Shown here piece after piece: positions 39,947 to 49,751 of a DNA stretch of 64,000 nt. The notes under the pieces were generated by a model, which was not told where the DNA came from, ran no database searches, and saw only the letters and a program-made list of their open reading frames with translations. This DNA comes from Symbiodinium natans (Eukaryota; Sar; Dinophyceae; Suessiales; Symbiodiniaceae). A program made the position numbers and the translations under genes. The stretch covers positions 720,713 through 784,712 of the forward strand of contig CAJNDS010002845.1 of assembly GCA_905221605.1 (NCBI GenBank), read 5' to 3'. Positions within the stretch are counted from its first letter, which is position 1. Each line of letters opens with the position of its first letter.

Positions 39947-41654
39947 AGCTCTGCTTAGTAAAGCTCCGTTGTATGCACTGCTCTGCTATGAGCTCCTTGT
40001 AATCTCATGCTTTGCGACAAGTTGACTGAGTTTAGCTTCGTTTCCACAATTTGCTGCTACAAGACAAGTGTGTAGCATTTTTGTCGGCCGTGCGCTGGCA
40101 TGGCGAATTCAACACGTACAGTTGCAGTCACGGAAACTCAGCTGCACTTTTGCTTGGCAGTGCAGCATCCACTTGAAACCTGGTGAATGCACTCACTGCG
40201 ACACCCTTTGAAGCCGGGCTCTCGTGCATCGAAGGAAACCTGCGTAGTAGGTTTCCTGATGGTCCTGATGTGTGTATTTAACGCATTTATCTCTGAACGC
40301 CTTCTCAGTCATCTCCCCCTTGTTCTGCATGGCCCAGCCTCCATGGCCCAGTTCATGAAGGTGCGGTGCAGGCGTTGCGCCTTTTGCACCCTGAGAGAGC
40401 CCAGCTCGGAGGCTACAGTATTGTGCCCTTCCCAAGTGTCCAAGCTGCAGTCTCGGAGGGCACTCAGATTCAAGCCGGGACACAGGCTCGGGACACAGTT
40501 GTGAAGCATTTGTTTCCTTTCCATGGCGCCTCTGTGTGCAGCTTGCAGCTTGGGGAGACAAAGATGCATCGGCTAAGCGGCGGTTGCATCACAAAAGAGG
40601 GACCCAGCAGCTTGTGCACGAGACTGCACTCAATACGGGCAGGATCAACACGTGAGCGGAGGGGTCCACTGGCTTTCAGCCACACACACATGCCACGACA
40701 CTTGTCAATCCACGCAGCCTCTAACTGGCAACGCTGATTCGACTTCAGTGCAGCCTTTGGAAAGCATGAACGGCATGGCCATGGAAAGTTTGTGCATCTT
40801 CCTTGAAGTTCCCGACGTCCCTGAGATGGGAGACCATGCCGGGCCCGCGCTGGAAGGTGGTTGGCGGCGGGGACAAAGGTGGAATTCTGGCACCTTTGCC
40901 TGAACCGCCGGGCAGCAGGTGTAGCACGTGTGTGGAGTTCGGATTGTTGGGCCGGGGCTGGGTCCGGCTTCCAAGCTCTGCAGGGCCGTGCCCTAGAGAG
41001 TTCTAAAGGTTCTACAGTGCAACTATACCCCGGCCAGTGTCTTCGTGTCCTACAGCGAGTGGATACTACTCAGCACTGCCCTCGACAATGCTTAGGAGCC
41101 AGGAAGCCCTGTTGGAGCTCGACGTGCTCTACTAGCCAATACCAAACCGTGGCTGAAAACAAAGCAGAAGCCGCCCAGAAGCCCTGGACCCCACAAGCAG
41201 CGCCTGCAACGCGTGAGGTGCGCGAGAAGAGGGAGACCACTTCTGAGCAGCTGGAAGCCAGACTGGGCACCGATGCTGTAGTTGAGGCGCTCGAGGGGAG
41301 TGTTTGGGATGCTCAGGATGTTTTAGGATCTCAGAAACGGCAAGTGCAATGCAAGGGACTTTTGAAGGCTAAGGGCATGTCTCGTTCAAACCTCCTGAAG
41401 CTCACACCTCAGGCGCCCGGCGCCTCAGATATAATGAAGTAGCATGTAACCCGTTTCGTAAGAGCTCTGGTATCCTGATCCTTCCTTCCCGGCACCTTTC
41501 CCATCTTTGCCCCGAACAGTTTCGGTTATTGCTTTCACCCCCAGAGCAGGAGCTGCAGCTCTCGGGTGATCGGCTTCACTTTAAGAAGATCGAGGGTGAT
41601 GGCCCAGACACGGGCTGGGTCAGCATTAGGCGCGGGGGAGATGGAGATTCTTTT

Positions 41655-41685
<31 letters not shown>

Positions 41686-42000
41686 GGGGGGAGAGGAATT
41701 AAAGCATCTTGGAGATCTCTTCAAGCTGGGCGTGTCACAAAGCAGAGGTCCTGCTAAGAAGTGTGTCAGAGGTTTCTGCGCAGATTGACGCATGCAGAAA
41801 CGGGTGCAGCGACAGCAAGAAAGCTGAAGCCGAATTCATTTTCGATGTTTTGCATCCCAGTCTGCCCAGTCTGCCCAGTCTCCAGGCTGAAGGGAAAGGA
41901 GCTGCTTGTGGCCTTGGATGCGGACCGAGGGCCACAACCCCTCGCCACCTGGAAGGACCAGCGTCCCTTCTTCGTCTCACAAAAGAGTCACTAGAAATAG
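39947..42000. other. Intergenic-looking region, one weak exon candidate
   Basis: After the EEP stop I see no recognised gene. The best open segment (about 41140-41340, + strand) reads ENKAEAAQKPWTPQAAPATR, then EVREKRETTSEQLEARLGTD and AVVEALEGSVWDAQDVL, a charged helical peptide that might be an exon. Nothing else in 39.95-42.0 kb stands out besides the T15-G27 tract. Confidence 0.4.
41650..41691. repeat. Poly-T/poly-G tract (T15 G27)
   Basis: Fifteen T followed directly by 27 G. Runs of this length are hard to sequence, so the exact counts are uncertain. Similar G/C tracts mark the ends of the element at 18.5-20.1 kb, but no matching partner is seen here. Confidence 0.95.
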
Positions 42001-42439
42001 AAGTTCGGTCTGTGATGGTATGTGTTGGTCATCACATGTGACATATGCTCGGTGATTCGTGGAAAGCGTTGAGGCTGGGTTTCAGGGTATATTGGCGCAG
42101 TGTCGTTGAGATGTCGGTGTCTTTGAGGAAGGCCGTGCCGCAAGGCGCCGCAGTTTTTCGGAATTAGGACTAAGTAGGCGTGGGTTTTGAGGTTTCCTGA
42201 CCCGAGGGCACATCATGGTGCAGGACCTTTGGTTGCCTTGCTCCTTGGTGTAGGTCTCCCGATGTGGGTTCGATGAAGAAGTCTGAGCAAGTGCTTCTGA
42301 TACCGCGCGGGCTTAAACGCGAGAACTCGGTGTGACAGGCTCGAGGGTAGGCTTGCTGACTCCTTCAGTTTTTCATGGCGCAAGATGATCCGAAGATGGA
42401 GCCTCCATTGAGATTGAAGAAAGCAGGCTGCCCATCATT

Positions 42440-43299
42440 ATGAGGTCGAGTTTCCCTGTGCTTATCTGCGTAAGGCTTTGCAGCGGGTGCATGGGATTCA
42501 ATGCCGAGTTGGAGAAGGATGCATGCACGCAATCTGATTGGAGCTGGCATGGGGTGCGTGAGAACTTGTTTGATCTGGTCAGGGCCAAGAAGGCGCCATA
42601 TTGGGATTTCCGGAAAGCGCCTTTTCTATCAAATTTGCTAAGTCAAGCTCCCAGAGCTCCCAGAGCTTGCCGTTGGTGTGCATTCGAAGAAGCAGAATGC
42701 CCGATGGGGGAGGCAGCCCTTCTCGTTGCCGAATTTTTGACCTCGGAGGACCAATCGTATTTGGAAACGGCCCTTCTTCTGATGCAAAAGACTCTCGGTA
42801 CTTCTTGACCTGGTGATGCCATTGTTTTAATTCGGTACGCGGGTTCTTCTTCTTTAAGCTGCTTTTGATTTGTGACCTGAGAGCTCTAGGCTGTCGATAG
42901 AGCGAGTGGTGGCATCCACGTGGCCACTGTTTGGTCTGCTTGCGCAGGCACAGGAACTGATGTCTGCGAAAGGAGATGCCAGCTTTGCACCTGTTTGTCC
43001 AGAGGCTGCCTCAATGGTTGTGGATATTGCAGAGCTGAAGCCCGGCCTGGGGAACCAGAGCAGGGAAGTGCGGATGTTTCGACGGCGAGTCCTTGGCGGA
43101 GGTGCGTTCCAAGCCTGCCGTGGGGATCGCAGAGCTTCTGCGGCTTCGCTGCTCCTGACTGCTTTGGATGCGGATTTTGAGGATCCCAAGCTTTCCGACA
43201 TGGCTCAGTCCATGGGATCACAGTGGCCGTGGCTACTCTTTCGCAGCACCTGGCCTAGCTTGACGTTGCTGCACCAGCTACAGGCTTGGGATGAAACTG
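42440..43299 (+). CDS. FkbM methyltransferase gene copy 1, N-terminal exons
   Basis: Two coding pieces. 42440-42808 reads FNAELEKDACTQSDWSWHGV, then RENLFDLVRAKKAPYWDFRK and CRWCAFEEAECPMGEAALLV. 42899-43299, entered after GTCGATAG, reads ERVVASTWPLFGLLAQAQEL, then VVDIAELKPGLGNQSREVRM and LLLTALDADFEDPKLSDMAQ, ending QAWDE. The exon end ACTG/GTGCGC at 43299 joined to the acceptor at 43565 gives the in-frame junction QAWDETEVAHRERF, which supports this model. No family for this N-terminal region; it may be a targeting or regulatory domain. The start codon is not certain: an ATG at 42375 opens another frame. Confidence 0.55.
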
Positions 43300-43565
43300 G
43301 TGCGCTCAAGACGGAAGTCAAAGCTTGTCAAGAACCGATTGACTCGGAATGGATACCTTGCATAGTAGGGACTGGGGATCATGTTGGCAATGATTTAGGC
43401 TCCCGTGTTCAGCCAAATAAGCCCTTCTAGTACTATAGTTCTTAATTAGTAGGAAGTCAGGGAACTCGGTATTTTTTTCCCACCCATAGTTCTCATAACA
43501 CCCAAAAGCCACACCCTGGGAACGTCCCAGCCTAGGCCCTAAACTGCGACATTCCTTGCCTACAG

Positions 43566-44524
43566 AGGTGGCCCACCGAGAAAGATTCTGCTCGAAAGCC
43601 TGGCCGGGTGCGTATGGATTGCTGACACGGTCACATCCTGTGAGTACGTGGATGTGCGTCGTGCCACGGTTTGGCAGTAAGGAATTCTGGACGTGGAAAG
43701 ACCGGGGTTTAACCCATGACTGTACGCATATTGTTCAGTCCGTTCTCGGAAGCTTCTCGCCTTCATCAGGCTGTTTGTTCCTTGATGTCGGTGCCAACAT
43801 GGGCTGCATTGGGCTCAGCCTGGCGCAGCGGAGTTTCGAAGTGATTGCGTTGGAACCAGCAAAACAGTCGGCATCGCTCATCCGGGGAGCTGTCGCCAAA
43901 AACAGGCTTGAAACGCGAATGAGGGTCGTGGAGGCGGCAGCCGGAGCTGTCTCAGGCTCATCGGTGCTACGTTGTCCCACGCATCCACAGAACATCCTTG
44001 GCCAGTGTACTGTTGGTGTTCTGGACAAGAACTTCATTCTCGAGTATGCTGAGCAGGAGGTGGTCCAGGTCGCGCTGTCTGACGTTGTAATGGCGCAGAA
44101 GGGGAAGAAGGTTTGTGGCATGAAAATGGATGTGGAGGGCAATGAGGAGGAAGCCTTGCGTGGAGCCGGCGCAGTCTTGTCACAGAGGCCCATCATATAC
44201 ATCGATATTCACGATGCAATGTTGCGCCAGCGTGGCAGAAGTGCCGCTGGCGTCTGGGATGTACTGAGCAGTTTTGGGTACCATCGCCTTGTGGACTATT
44301 CGAACCTCGACTGTTGGATGGTTGGCCTTGGACGCTGGATGAACTTTCGTTGGCAAGAAGGATCAGAACTGGACCCGCTGTTGACGTTGACAGTTCCACC
44401 CGGAGCAGATCGTTGCTTCTGCCTTCATGCATGTGCGGAGCGAATGTCTGAGGGCTGCCGCTGCTGGGAAGTCGGCCAAGCCAATCAAAGCAATGAATCA
44501 CCCGCGCGCCTTGGCACCGCCTAG
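43566..44524 (+). CDS. FkbM-family methyltransferase, copy 1 (catalytic exon)
   Basis: Entered after CCTTGCCTACAG. The exon encodes 318 residues. SAM-binding motif I is FLDVGANMGCIGLSLAQ (43778-), followed by VIALEPAKQSASLI with the acidic residue that binds the ribose, and MKMDVEGNEEEALRG (about 44120-44150), the hallmark VEG-E segment of FkbM methyltransferases. These enzymes use S-adenosylmethionine to methylate hydroxyls of sugars or other small molecules; the acceptor here is unknown. A Cys-rich tail (CFCLHACAERMSEGCRCWEV) follows before TAG at 44522-44524. Complete and probably functional. Confidence 0.8.
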
Positions 44525-44914
44525 TCTTGCCTGTGGCAACGCATGTTGTGGTAGGTACAAAGACAAAGGCGAAGGTCCAGAACTTGTGATTCCAGACCAG
44601 ACAGGCCTGCCCGGAGAGCACGATGGAAAGTTTGAAATGAAAGTTATCAAGTCCTGGGCAAAGCAACTTGCCTGACTTGTCTGCGAAAGCTAAGGCTTTG
44701 CCACTTGTACCGACGCTGCCCCGTTGGATGGTCGGAAGATCGAGCGTACGGCCTTCGACCGGCGCGTGGCTGGTGGGCAAGCGATTTGTTCGGTAGGTGG
44801 ATTGTCACGTAGGGATGCGTAGGGCAAAGAGTTCTCGATCCGAAAAGCCGAAAAGCCCGATGCTCCGTTGTCAGGGACTTGCCAGGTTAGTTTCCAATTG
44901 CTGGATGCTCAAAC

Positions 44915-46293
44915 TAGAAGTTCGGTCTGTGATGGTATGTGATGGTCATCACAGTCATCACATGTGACATATGCTCGGTGATTTGTGGAAAGCGTTGAGG
45001 CTGGGTTTTCAGGCTATATTGGCGCAGTGTCGTTGAGATGTCGGTGTCTTTGAGGAAGGCCGTGCCGCAAGGCGCCGCAGTTTTTCGGAATTAGGACTAA
45101 GTAGGCGTGGGTTTTTGAGGTTTCCTGACCCGAGGGCACATCATGGTGCAGGACCTTGGTTGCGTTGCTCCTTGGTGTAGGTTTCCCGATGTGGGTTCGA
45201 TGAAGAAGTCTGAGCAAGTGCTTCTCATAAGATATCCTTCTCATGCCGCGCGGGCTTAGACGCGACAACTCTGTGTGACAAGCTCGAGAGAGCCAAGAGC
45301 GCGACCATGTAGCTGCACGCAATGTGTGTAGGCAGGCTTGCCGAGTCCTTCAGATTTTCATGGCGCAAGATGTGAAGGGTTTGATCCGAAGATGGGGCCT
45401 TTATTGAGATTGAAGAAAGCAGGCTGCCTATCATTATGAGGTCGAGTTTCCATGTGCTTATCTGCGTAAGGCTTTGCAGCGAGTGCATGGGATTCAATGC
45501 CGAGTTGGAGAAGGATGCATGCACGCAATCTGATTGGAGCTGGCATGGGGTGCGTGAGAACTTGTTTGATCTGGTCAGGGCCAAGAAGGCGCCATATTGG
45601 GATTTCCGGAAAGCGCCTTTTCTATCAAATTTGCTAAGTCAAGCTCCCAGAGCTCCCAGAGCTTGCCGTTGGTGTGCGTTCGAAGAAGCAGAATGCCCGA
45701 TGGGGGAGGCAGCCCTTCTCGTTGCCGAGTTTTTGACCTCGGAGGACCAATCGTATTTGGAAACGGCCCTTCTTCTGATGCAAAAGACTCTCGGTACTTC
45801 TTGACCTGGTGATGCCATTGTTTTAATTCGGTACGCGGGTTCTTCTTCTTTAAGCTGCTTTTGATTTGTGACCTGAGAGCTCTAGGCTGTCGATAGAGCG
45901 AGTGGTGGCATCCACGTGGCCACTGTTTGGTCTGCTTGCGCAGGCACAGGAACTGATGTCTGCGAAAGGAGATGCCAGCTTTGCACCTGTTTGTCCAGAG
46001 GCTGCCTCAATGGTTGTGGATATTGCAGAGCTGAAGCCCGGCCTGGGGAACCAGAGCAGGGAAGTGCGGATGTTTCGACGGCGAGTCCTTGGCGGAGGTG
46101 CGTTCCAAGCCTGCCGTGGGGATCGCAGAGCTTCTGCGGCTTCGCTGCTCCTGACTGCTTTGGATGCGGATTTTGAGGATCCCAAGCTTTCCGACATGGC
46201 TCAGTCCATGGGATCACAGTGGCCGTGGCTACTCTTTCGCAGCACCTGGCCTAGCTTGACGTTGCTGCACCAGCTACAGGCTTGGGATGAAAC
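44915..46293. repeat. FkbM gene tandem duplication, copy 2, left part
   Basis: Nearly identical to 41996-43297 apart from small indels near 44945, 45230 and 45370. It stops abruptly after GGGATGAAAC at 46293, where the DIRS-like element begins. The matching continuation (TGGTGCGC...) resumes at 52470. Confidence 0.9.
45436..46293 (+). pseudogene. FkbM methyltransferase gene copy 2, N-terminal exons cut by DIRS
   Basis: Same two coding pieces as copy 1 (45436-45804 and 45895-46293), with protein sequence identical over almost all residues. The second exon ends at codon ACC instead of ACT-G: the last two exon bases and the splice donor are now 6.18 kb away at 52470. Unless a new donor is used, the exons cannot be joined to the catalytic exon at 52790. 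Upstream, the ATG frame at 42375 of copy 1 is altered by an insertion. Confidence 0.7.
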
Positions 46294-46559
46294 CACCCAC
46301 CTCTATAGGGTTACGGCCTTTAGGGTCAAAATAAAGGTTGGGATATAGGCATAGGGGCCAGATGCGATGAAAGTGAAAGTGAAACAAGAGTCATTTCGAG
46401 TCATCAGTGGAGTTACTGACCCTAAAAGTAGCAGCTTGTCATGACGTGTGCAAAAGTGACTCGCTGTCATTATAGTTAGTTTCTGAAATATTGTACCTGC
46501 TTGCTGAGGCTTGAGGAACCTAACGAGTGGCCGCCTCCGTTCATCTCTCAAGCTTTTAG

Positions 46560-46913
46560 ATGTGGCGACCCTTCCTGCTCCTCGCCGCATGGGCGGCTTC
46601 CTTGCTGCAAGACTCCACCACTTCTGTGCAGTGTGAGTGCAACTGCACTTGCGCAGTGGAGCACAGCGAGTGCGCACCCAGCAGCTGGAAGTGGGAGCTG
46701 GTCAAAGGTCTGTTGTTCACCGTTGTCGGCGCTGCTTGGCAGTCATTGTTCAGTGGGTTGCGGTGGTTTCTAAGCTGGCTTTCGAGACTCAGAGCTGGCA
46801 ACGAACGTTCCGCATCTGTCAACGAGCTTTCGCAGGCAGCACTGAGTGTGGAGGACAGAGCCAAAGAGCAGCTGCAGGTCCTTAGACGCCGACGGACAGA
46901 GCTCTCACGCTGA
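46560..46913 (+). CDS. Small predicted membrane/secreted protein ORF of the DIRS-like element
   Basis: 118-codon frame. MWRPFLLLAAWAASLLQDST looks like a signal peptide, then VQCECNCTCAVEHSECAP with six Cys, then a hydrophobic segment LVKGLLFTVVGAAWQSLFSG and LRWFLSWLSRL, then a charged helix ending RAKEQLQVLRRRRTELSR. The stop TGA (46911-46913) shares its last base with the ATG of the next ORF (TGATG), an arrangement that allows coupled re-initiation. Not part of classic DIRS elements as far as I know. Function unknown; a membrane or envelope-like role is speculation. Confidence 0.5.
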   Translation: MWRPFLLLAAWAASLLQDSTTSVQCECNCTCAVEHSECAPSSWKWELVKGLLFTVVGAAWQSLFSGLRWFLSWLSRLRAGNERSASVNELSQAALSVEDRAKEQLQVLRRRRTELSR

Positions 46914-48053
46914 TGTCACTGGCGGAAGGGACCCGAGTGTACATCTGCTATGACCTACCGCCACCTGAACTCTGGCACGAACGTTTAGTGTTGGCCTCAT
47001 GCGCATGCGGACGCGGATGGCACATCGTTTTAACGCCAGACTTCGATGTCTTTCCAGAACACATCAGCCTGGAAAACGATGACATATCAGGCTTCCGTGT
47101 GGGAAGAGCTCTTCAGCTTCCGGCCGGGCTTAATGGTGGCAACACCTATCGTTTCCGCAACATGCCCGCAGACGAAGAGATGGCCCAGATGCGACTGGAT
47201 GCGCAACACGCCGCCGCAGCGCTTGCCTTTCCACCCGGCGCAGGGCCCGGATTGGCAGCCCCTCCTGCAGCTGCGCCCGCCGGTGCTCCTGCTGTTGCTG
47301 CGGCAGCTGGTGGCAAGTGGGTATGCATCGAGAGCACAGAGCATCATCTGAGGGGCGATATCGTGGCGTTGGATGGATCAGAGATCGTGCAAGGGGACCT
47401 TGAAACCAGATGGTGACTCATGGATCGCAATCCGCAGGATGCCGGAAGACGACATCTCCAAGTACAAGGGCAAAGAGGCGGCCGCTGATGCCCGGCTCCT
47501 GGGAATCTCTTTCCAGGGTCTTCAGCGCGATGAGCGCTTGTGGCGAGATGTTTCGAAAGAGACGCGCGCTGAGGAGTTTGCAGACTGGAACGTGCCTGGT
47601 CCGCGGACTGCCGCGTGGTGTGTGCGCTTTCTGAATCGTAGAAACGGAGGGCCAATGGATCATCATCGCTGGCTGCAAGCGGATGCATGGGGAGCTACAG
47701 AGCACGAAAACCTCATGAAGATCTTGGATCGGCTGGGACGCTTTGATGGCCTTGATCTTTCCAATCTGACGGGGGCCGAGCTAGCCTTCCGCCGACTTCA
47801 GCTCATCGAGTACTTCTACTCCGATCGCGGCCCTGGCGGCGGAAAGGGCTCAGGCAAGAATAAGGAGAAGAAGGGCGATGAAGCCTACAAGGCGGAAGCT
47901 GCGGTTTTCACTGGGACGCATCGCGAGTTCGGAGACACGATGGTGGCGCCAGAGCTCTTGGATAACGTCTCCAAGGAAGTAGAGAAGGATGTCAGTCATG
48001 AAGCAGGTCAGGAAGGCCCGTGAGGAGCGGGCAGCTGCATCGAAGTAGGGCCT
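46913..48053 (+). pseudogene. DIRS-like ORF1 (Gag-like), frameshifted
   Basis: First part 46913-47416 begins MSLAEGTRVYICYDLPPPEL and runs through an Ala/Pro-rich linker to KWVCIESTEHHLRGDIVALD. The continuation is in another frame from about 47395: KPDGDSWIAIRRMPEDDISK, then WCVRFLNRRNGGPMDHHRWL and RRLQLIEYFYSDRG, a Gly/Lys-rich stretch, then AVFTGTHREFGDTMVAPELL. A second shift near 47993 leads to VMKQVRKAREERAAASK before TAG (48051-48053). Each join is natural at the protein level, so the original was one ORF of about 380 residues. The basic tail suggests RNA binding, as expected of Gag. No zinc knuckle seen. Confidence 0.6.
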
Positions 48054-48056
48054 CAG

Positions 48057-49751
48057 TTGCCGCCGCCCACGTGCACTGGACACATGGGGCCCGCAGTTTT
48101 CAGCGAAGGCCAGAGGCAGCGAGATCTTTTCCCTCTGCCGCTGCCCGGTGCTACCCCAACTTCACTTGCAAGTCAGTCATTGTCTCGCTCATCCCGTAGA
48201 CGTGTCTTGTCCGCTAGCCATGTCGAGGGGTGGGTGTGTGACATTGTGACTAGTCTCAACAGCATGTATGCTGGGGACGAAGTCGTAGGCGATTTTTCAA
48301 AGCAACCCCTTAAACCGACGCTTGCGCAGGCTACCTGTTTGCATAGGTTTCGGGATGCTGTTCGCAGTCTGGGAAAGCCTCCAGATGATCTTTCCGGTCG
48401 GGGAGCCCTTGTAGAGCTCCAGGCCAAACTTGGCTATTCAGGCGAACCTGCTAGCCTTGCACCCTTCAACAGGGAGCTTGTCTCCCTTCCTCCGGTTGGT
48501 GGTAGTCCTTCTTCTTTGACTGCCATCTTAGGGCCGGAAGCTGAGAGCGTAGCGAAGGTGCTGCGCCAGAAGATGGTATCTCCAAGCGAAGCGGGCAATT
48601 TTAAGAGAGAGGCCGGTTTGAAAGCCCCTTATTTTGATCCGAAGCTGAAGCATTGCAGAGTGAGCTATGTGCAGTTTTTAAGACGGCTTGAAGCAGCGGG
48701 ACTCGTGGAGTGCCGGCTCCACGTCCGTGAGCAGGTGGGCCTTTTCTGTGTGTGGAAGAAGTCGGGCAAACAACGTCTCATAGTAGACGCTCGATTGTCA
48801 AACTGCTGGTTCGGAGCATCCTCGAAGGTGTCTCTGGCCACGGGTGCTTCGTTTGCAGCGCTGGACGTGGATCCTGGACCACCGATAGAGGTAGGTGGTG
48901 TTGACATTGCCGATGCTTTCTACCAGATCGAACTGCCCGCTGAGTTTCGAGATCTTTTTGGATTGCGACCTGTGCAGGCAGGAGAAGTTGACTTGTGGAT
49001 GCTGGGCGGTCGCCCGGTGTCGCCCACCCAGAAAGTTTTTCCAGTATTCAAAGCTGTGCCCGTGGGATGGACACATGCGTTGTGGATTTGCCAGCACTGC
49101 CACGAACACGTTGTGAACAGTATCCCTAAACTACCTGCTTCTCTTCGGCTCGTAGACGGCAAGCCTGCTCCATACATGAGGCCTTTCGTGCACACGGAGT
49201 ATGTCGACAACTTCGTCGCGCTTTCTCAACGCCAGGGCCTCGTGAAAGAGCTCGCTGCTGAGGTGCAGGGAGCTTTGCAAGAGCGTGGGCTTCCGACGCA
49301 CGAGGTAGAAGCAGCGGTGGGTGGCGACACACTAGGCTGGCACTTCAGTGACACAAGCCCGACGGTGACTGTGACTACACGCCGCCTGTGGAAGCTGAGG
49401 CTGGCCACTGACGAGCTTCTCTCGAGAGGCTGGGCCACAGGGCAACTGCTGGAAAAGTTCATCGGCCATTTCACTTTTGCGGGCTTGTTACGTCGAGAAT
49501 ACTTGAGCATTTTTCAGGCCTGTTACTGCTTTATTCGCAAGCGCTACAAGAGACATTCTCGCCTATGGCCCCAAGTGCGTCGTGAACTTTTCTGGGCCAG
49601 GTCGTTGCTTCCACTACTGCAGCGTGACCTTTCAGCGCCTTGGAGCAAAGAAGTCTACGCCACAGATGCCTCAACCTGGGGCCGCGGCGTGGCCGTGAGC
49701 ACCCATGAGATCCAGTCTGTTCGTGAAGTAGGACGCGTGTGTGATCGCTAA
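48057..49751 (+). CDS. DIRS-like reverse transcriptase and start of RNase H
   Basis: Frame of 564 codons; first ATG at 48084. Reverse transcriptase motifs: WKKSGKQRLIVDARLSN (fingers), GGVDIADAFYQIELP with Asp283 and Asp286 (motif A), VFKAVPVGWTHALWICQ (motif B region), TEYVDNFVAL (motif C with Asp384, N in place of the second D), and GGDTLGWHF. RNase H starts at VYATDASTWGRGVAVS. The TAA at 49749-49751 interrupts RNase H; the same frame reopens at once and continues the domain, so it is a nonsense change or readthrough point rather than the natural end. Confidence 0.85.
   Translation: MPPPTCTGHMGPAVFSEGQRQRDLFPLPLPGATPTSLASQSLSRSSRRRVLSASHVEGWVCDIVTSLNSMYAGDEVVGDFSKQPLKPTLAQATCLHRFRDAVRSLGKPPDDLSGRGALVELQAKLGYSGEPASLAPFNRELVSLPPVGGSPSSLTAILGPEAESVAKVLRQKMVSPSEAGNFKREAGLKAPYFDPKLKHCRVSYVQFLRRLEAAGLVECRLHVREQVGLFCVWKKSGKQRLIVDARLSNCWFGASSKVSLATGASFAALDVDPGPPIEVGGVDIADAFYQIELPAEFRDLFGLRPVQAGEVDLWMLGGRPVSPTQKVFPVFKAVPVGWTHALWICQHCHEHVVNSIPKLPASLRLVDGKPAPYMRPFVHTEYVDNFVALSQRQGLVKELAAEVQGALQERGLPTHEVEAAVGGDTLGWHFSDTSPTVTVTTRRLWKLRLATDELLSRGWATGQLLEKFIGHFTFAGLLRREYLSIFQACYCFIRKRYKRHSRLWPQVRRELFWARSLLPLLQRDLSAPWSKEVYATDASTWGRGVAVSTHEIQSVREVGRVCDR

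Larger units (their letters stand above)
41996..44914. repeat. FkbM gene tandem duplication, copy 1 (intact)
   Basis: Begins with GAAGTTCGGTCTGTGATGGT and ends with the sequence preceding the second occurrence of the same phrase at 44919. It contains the complete methyltransferase gene model. The matching second copy is in two parts: 44915-46293 and 52470-54180. In 42430-43297 versus 45426-46293 (constant offset 2996) I count only about four to six differences. Confidence 0.88.

Noticed and set aside
42373-42588. Minus-strand frames conserved between 42.4 and 45.4 kb
   Set aside because: Conserved only because the DNA is duplicated; the + strand frame has the better protein composition and fits the splice model.
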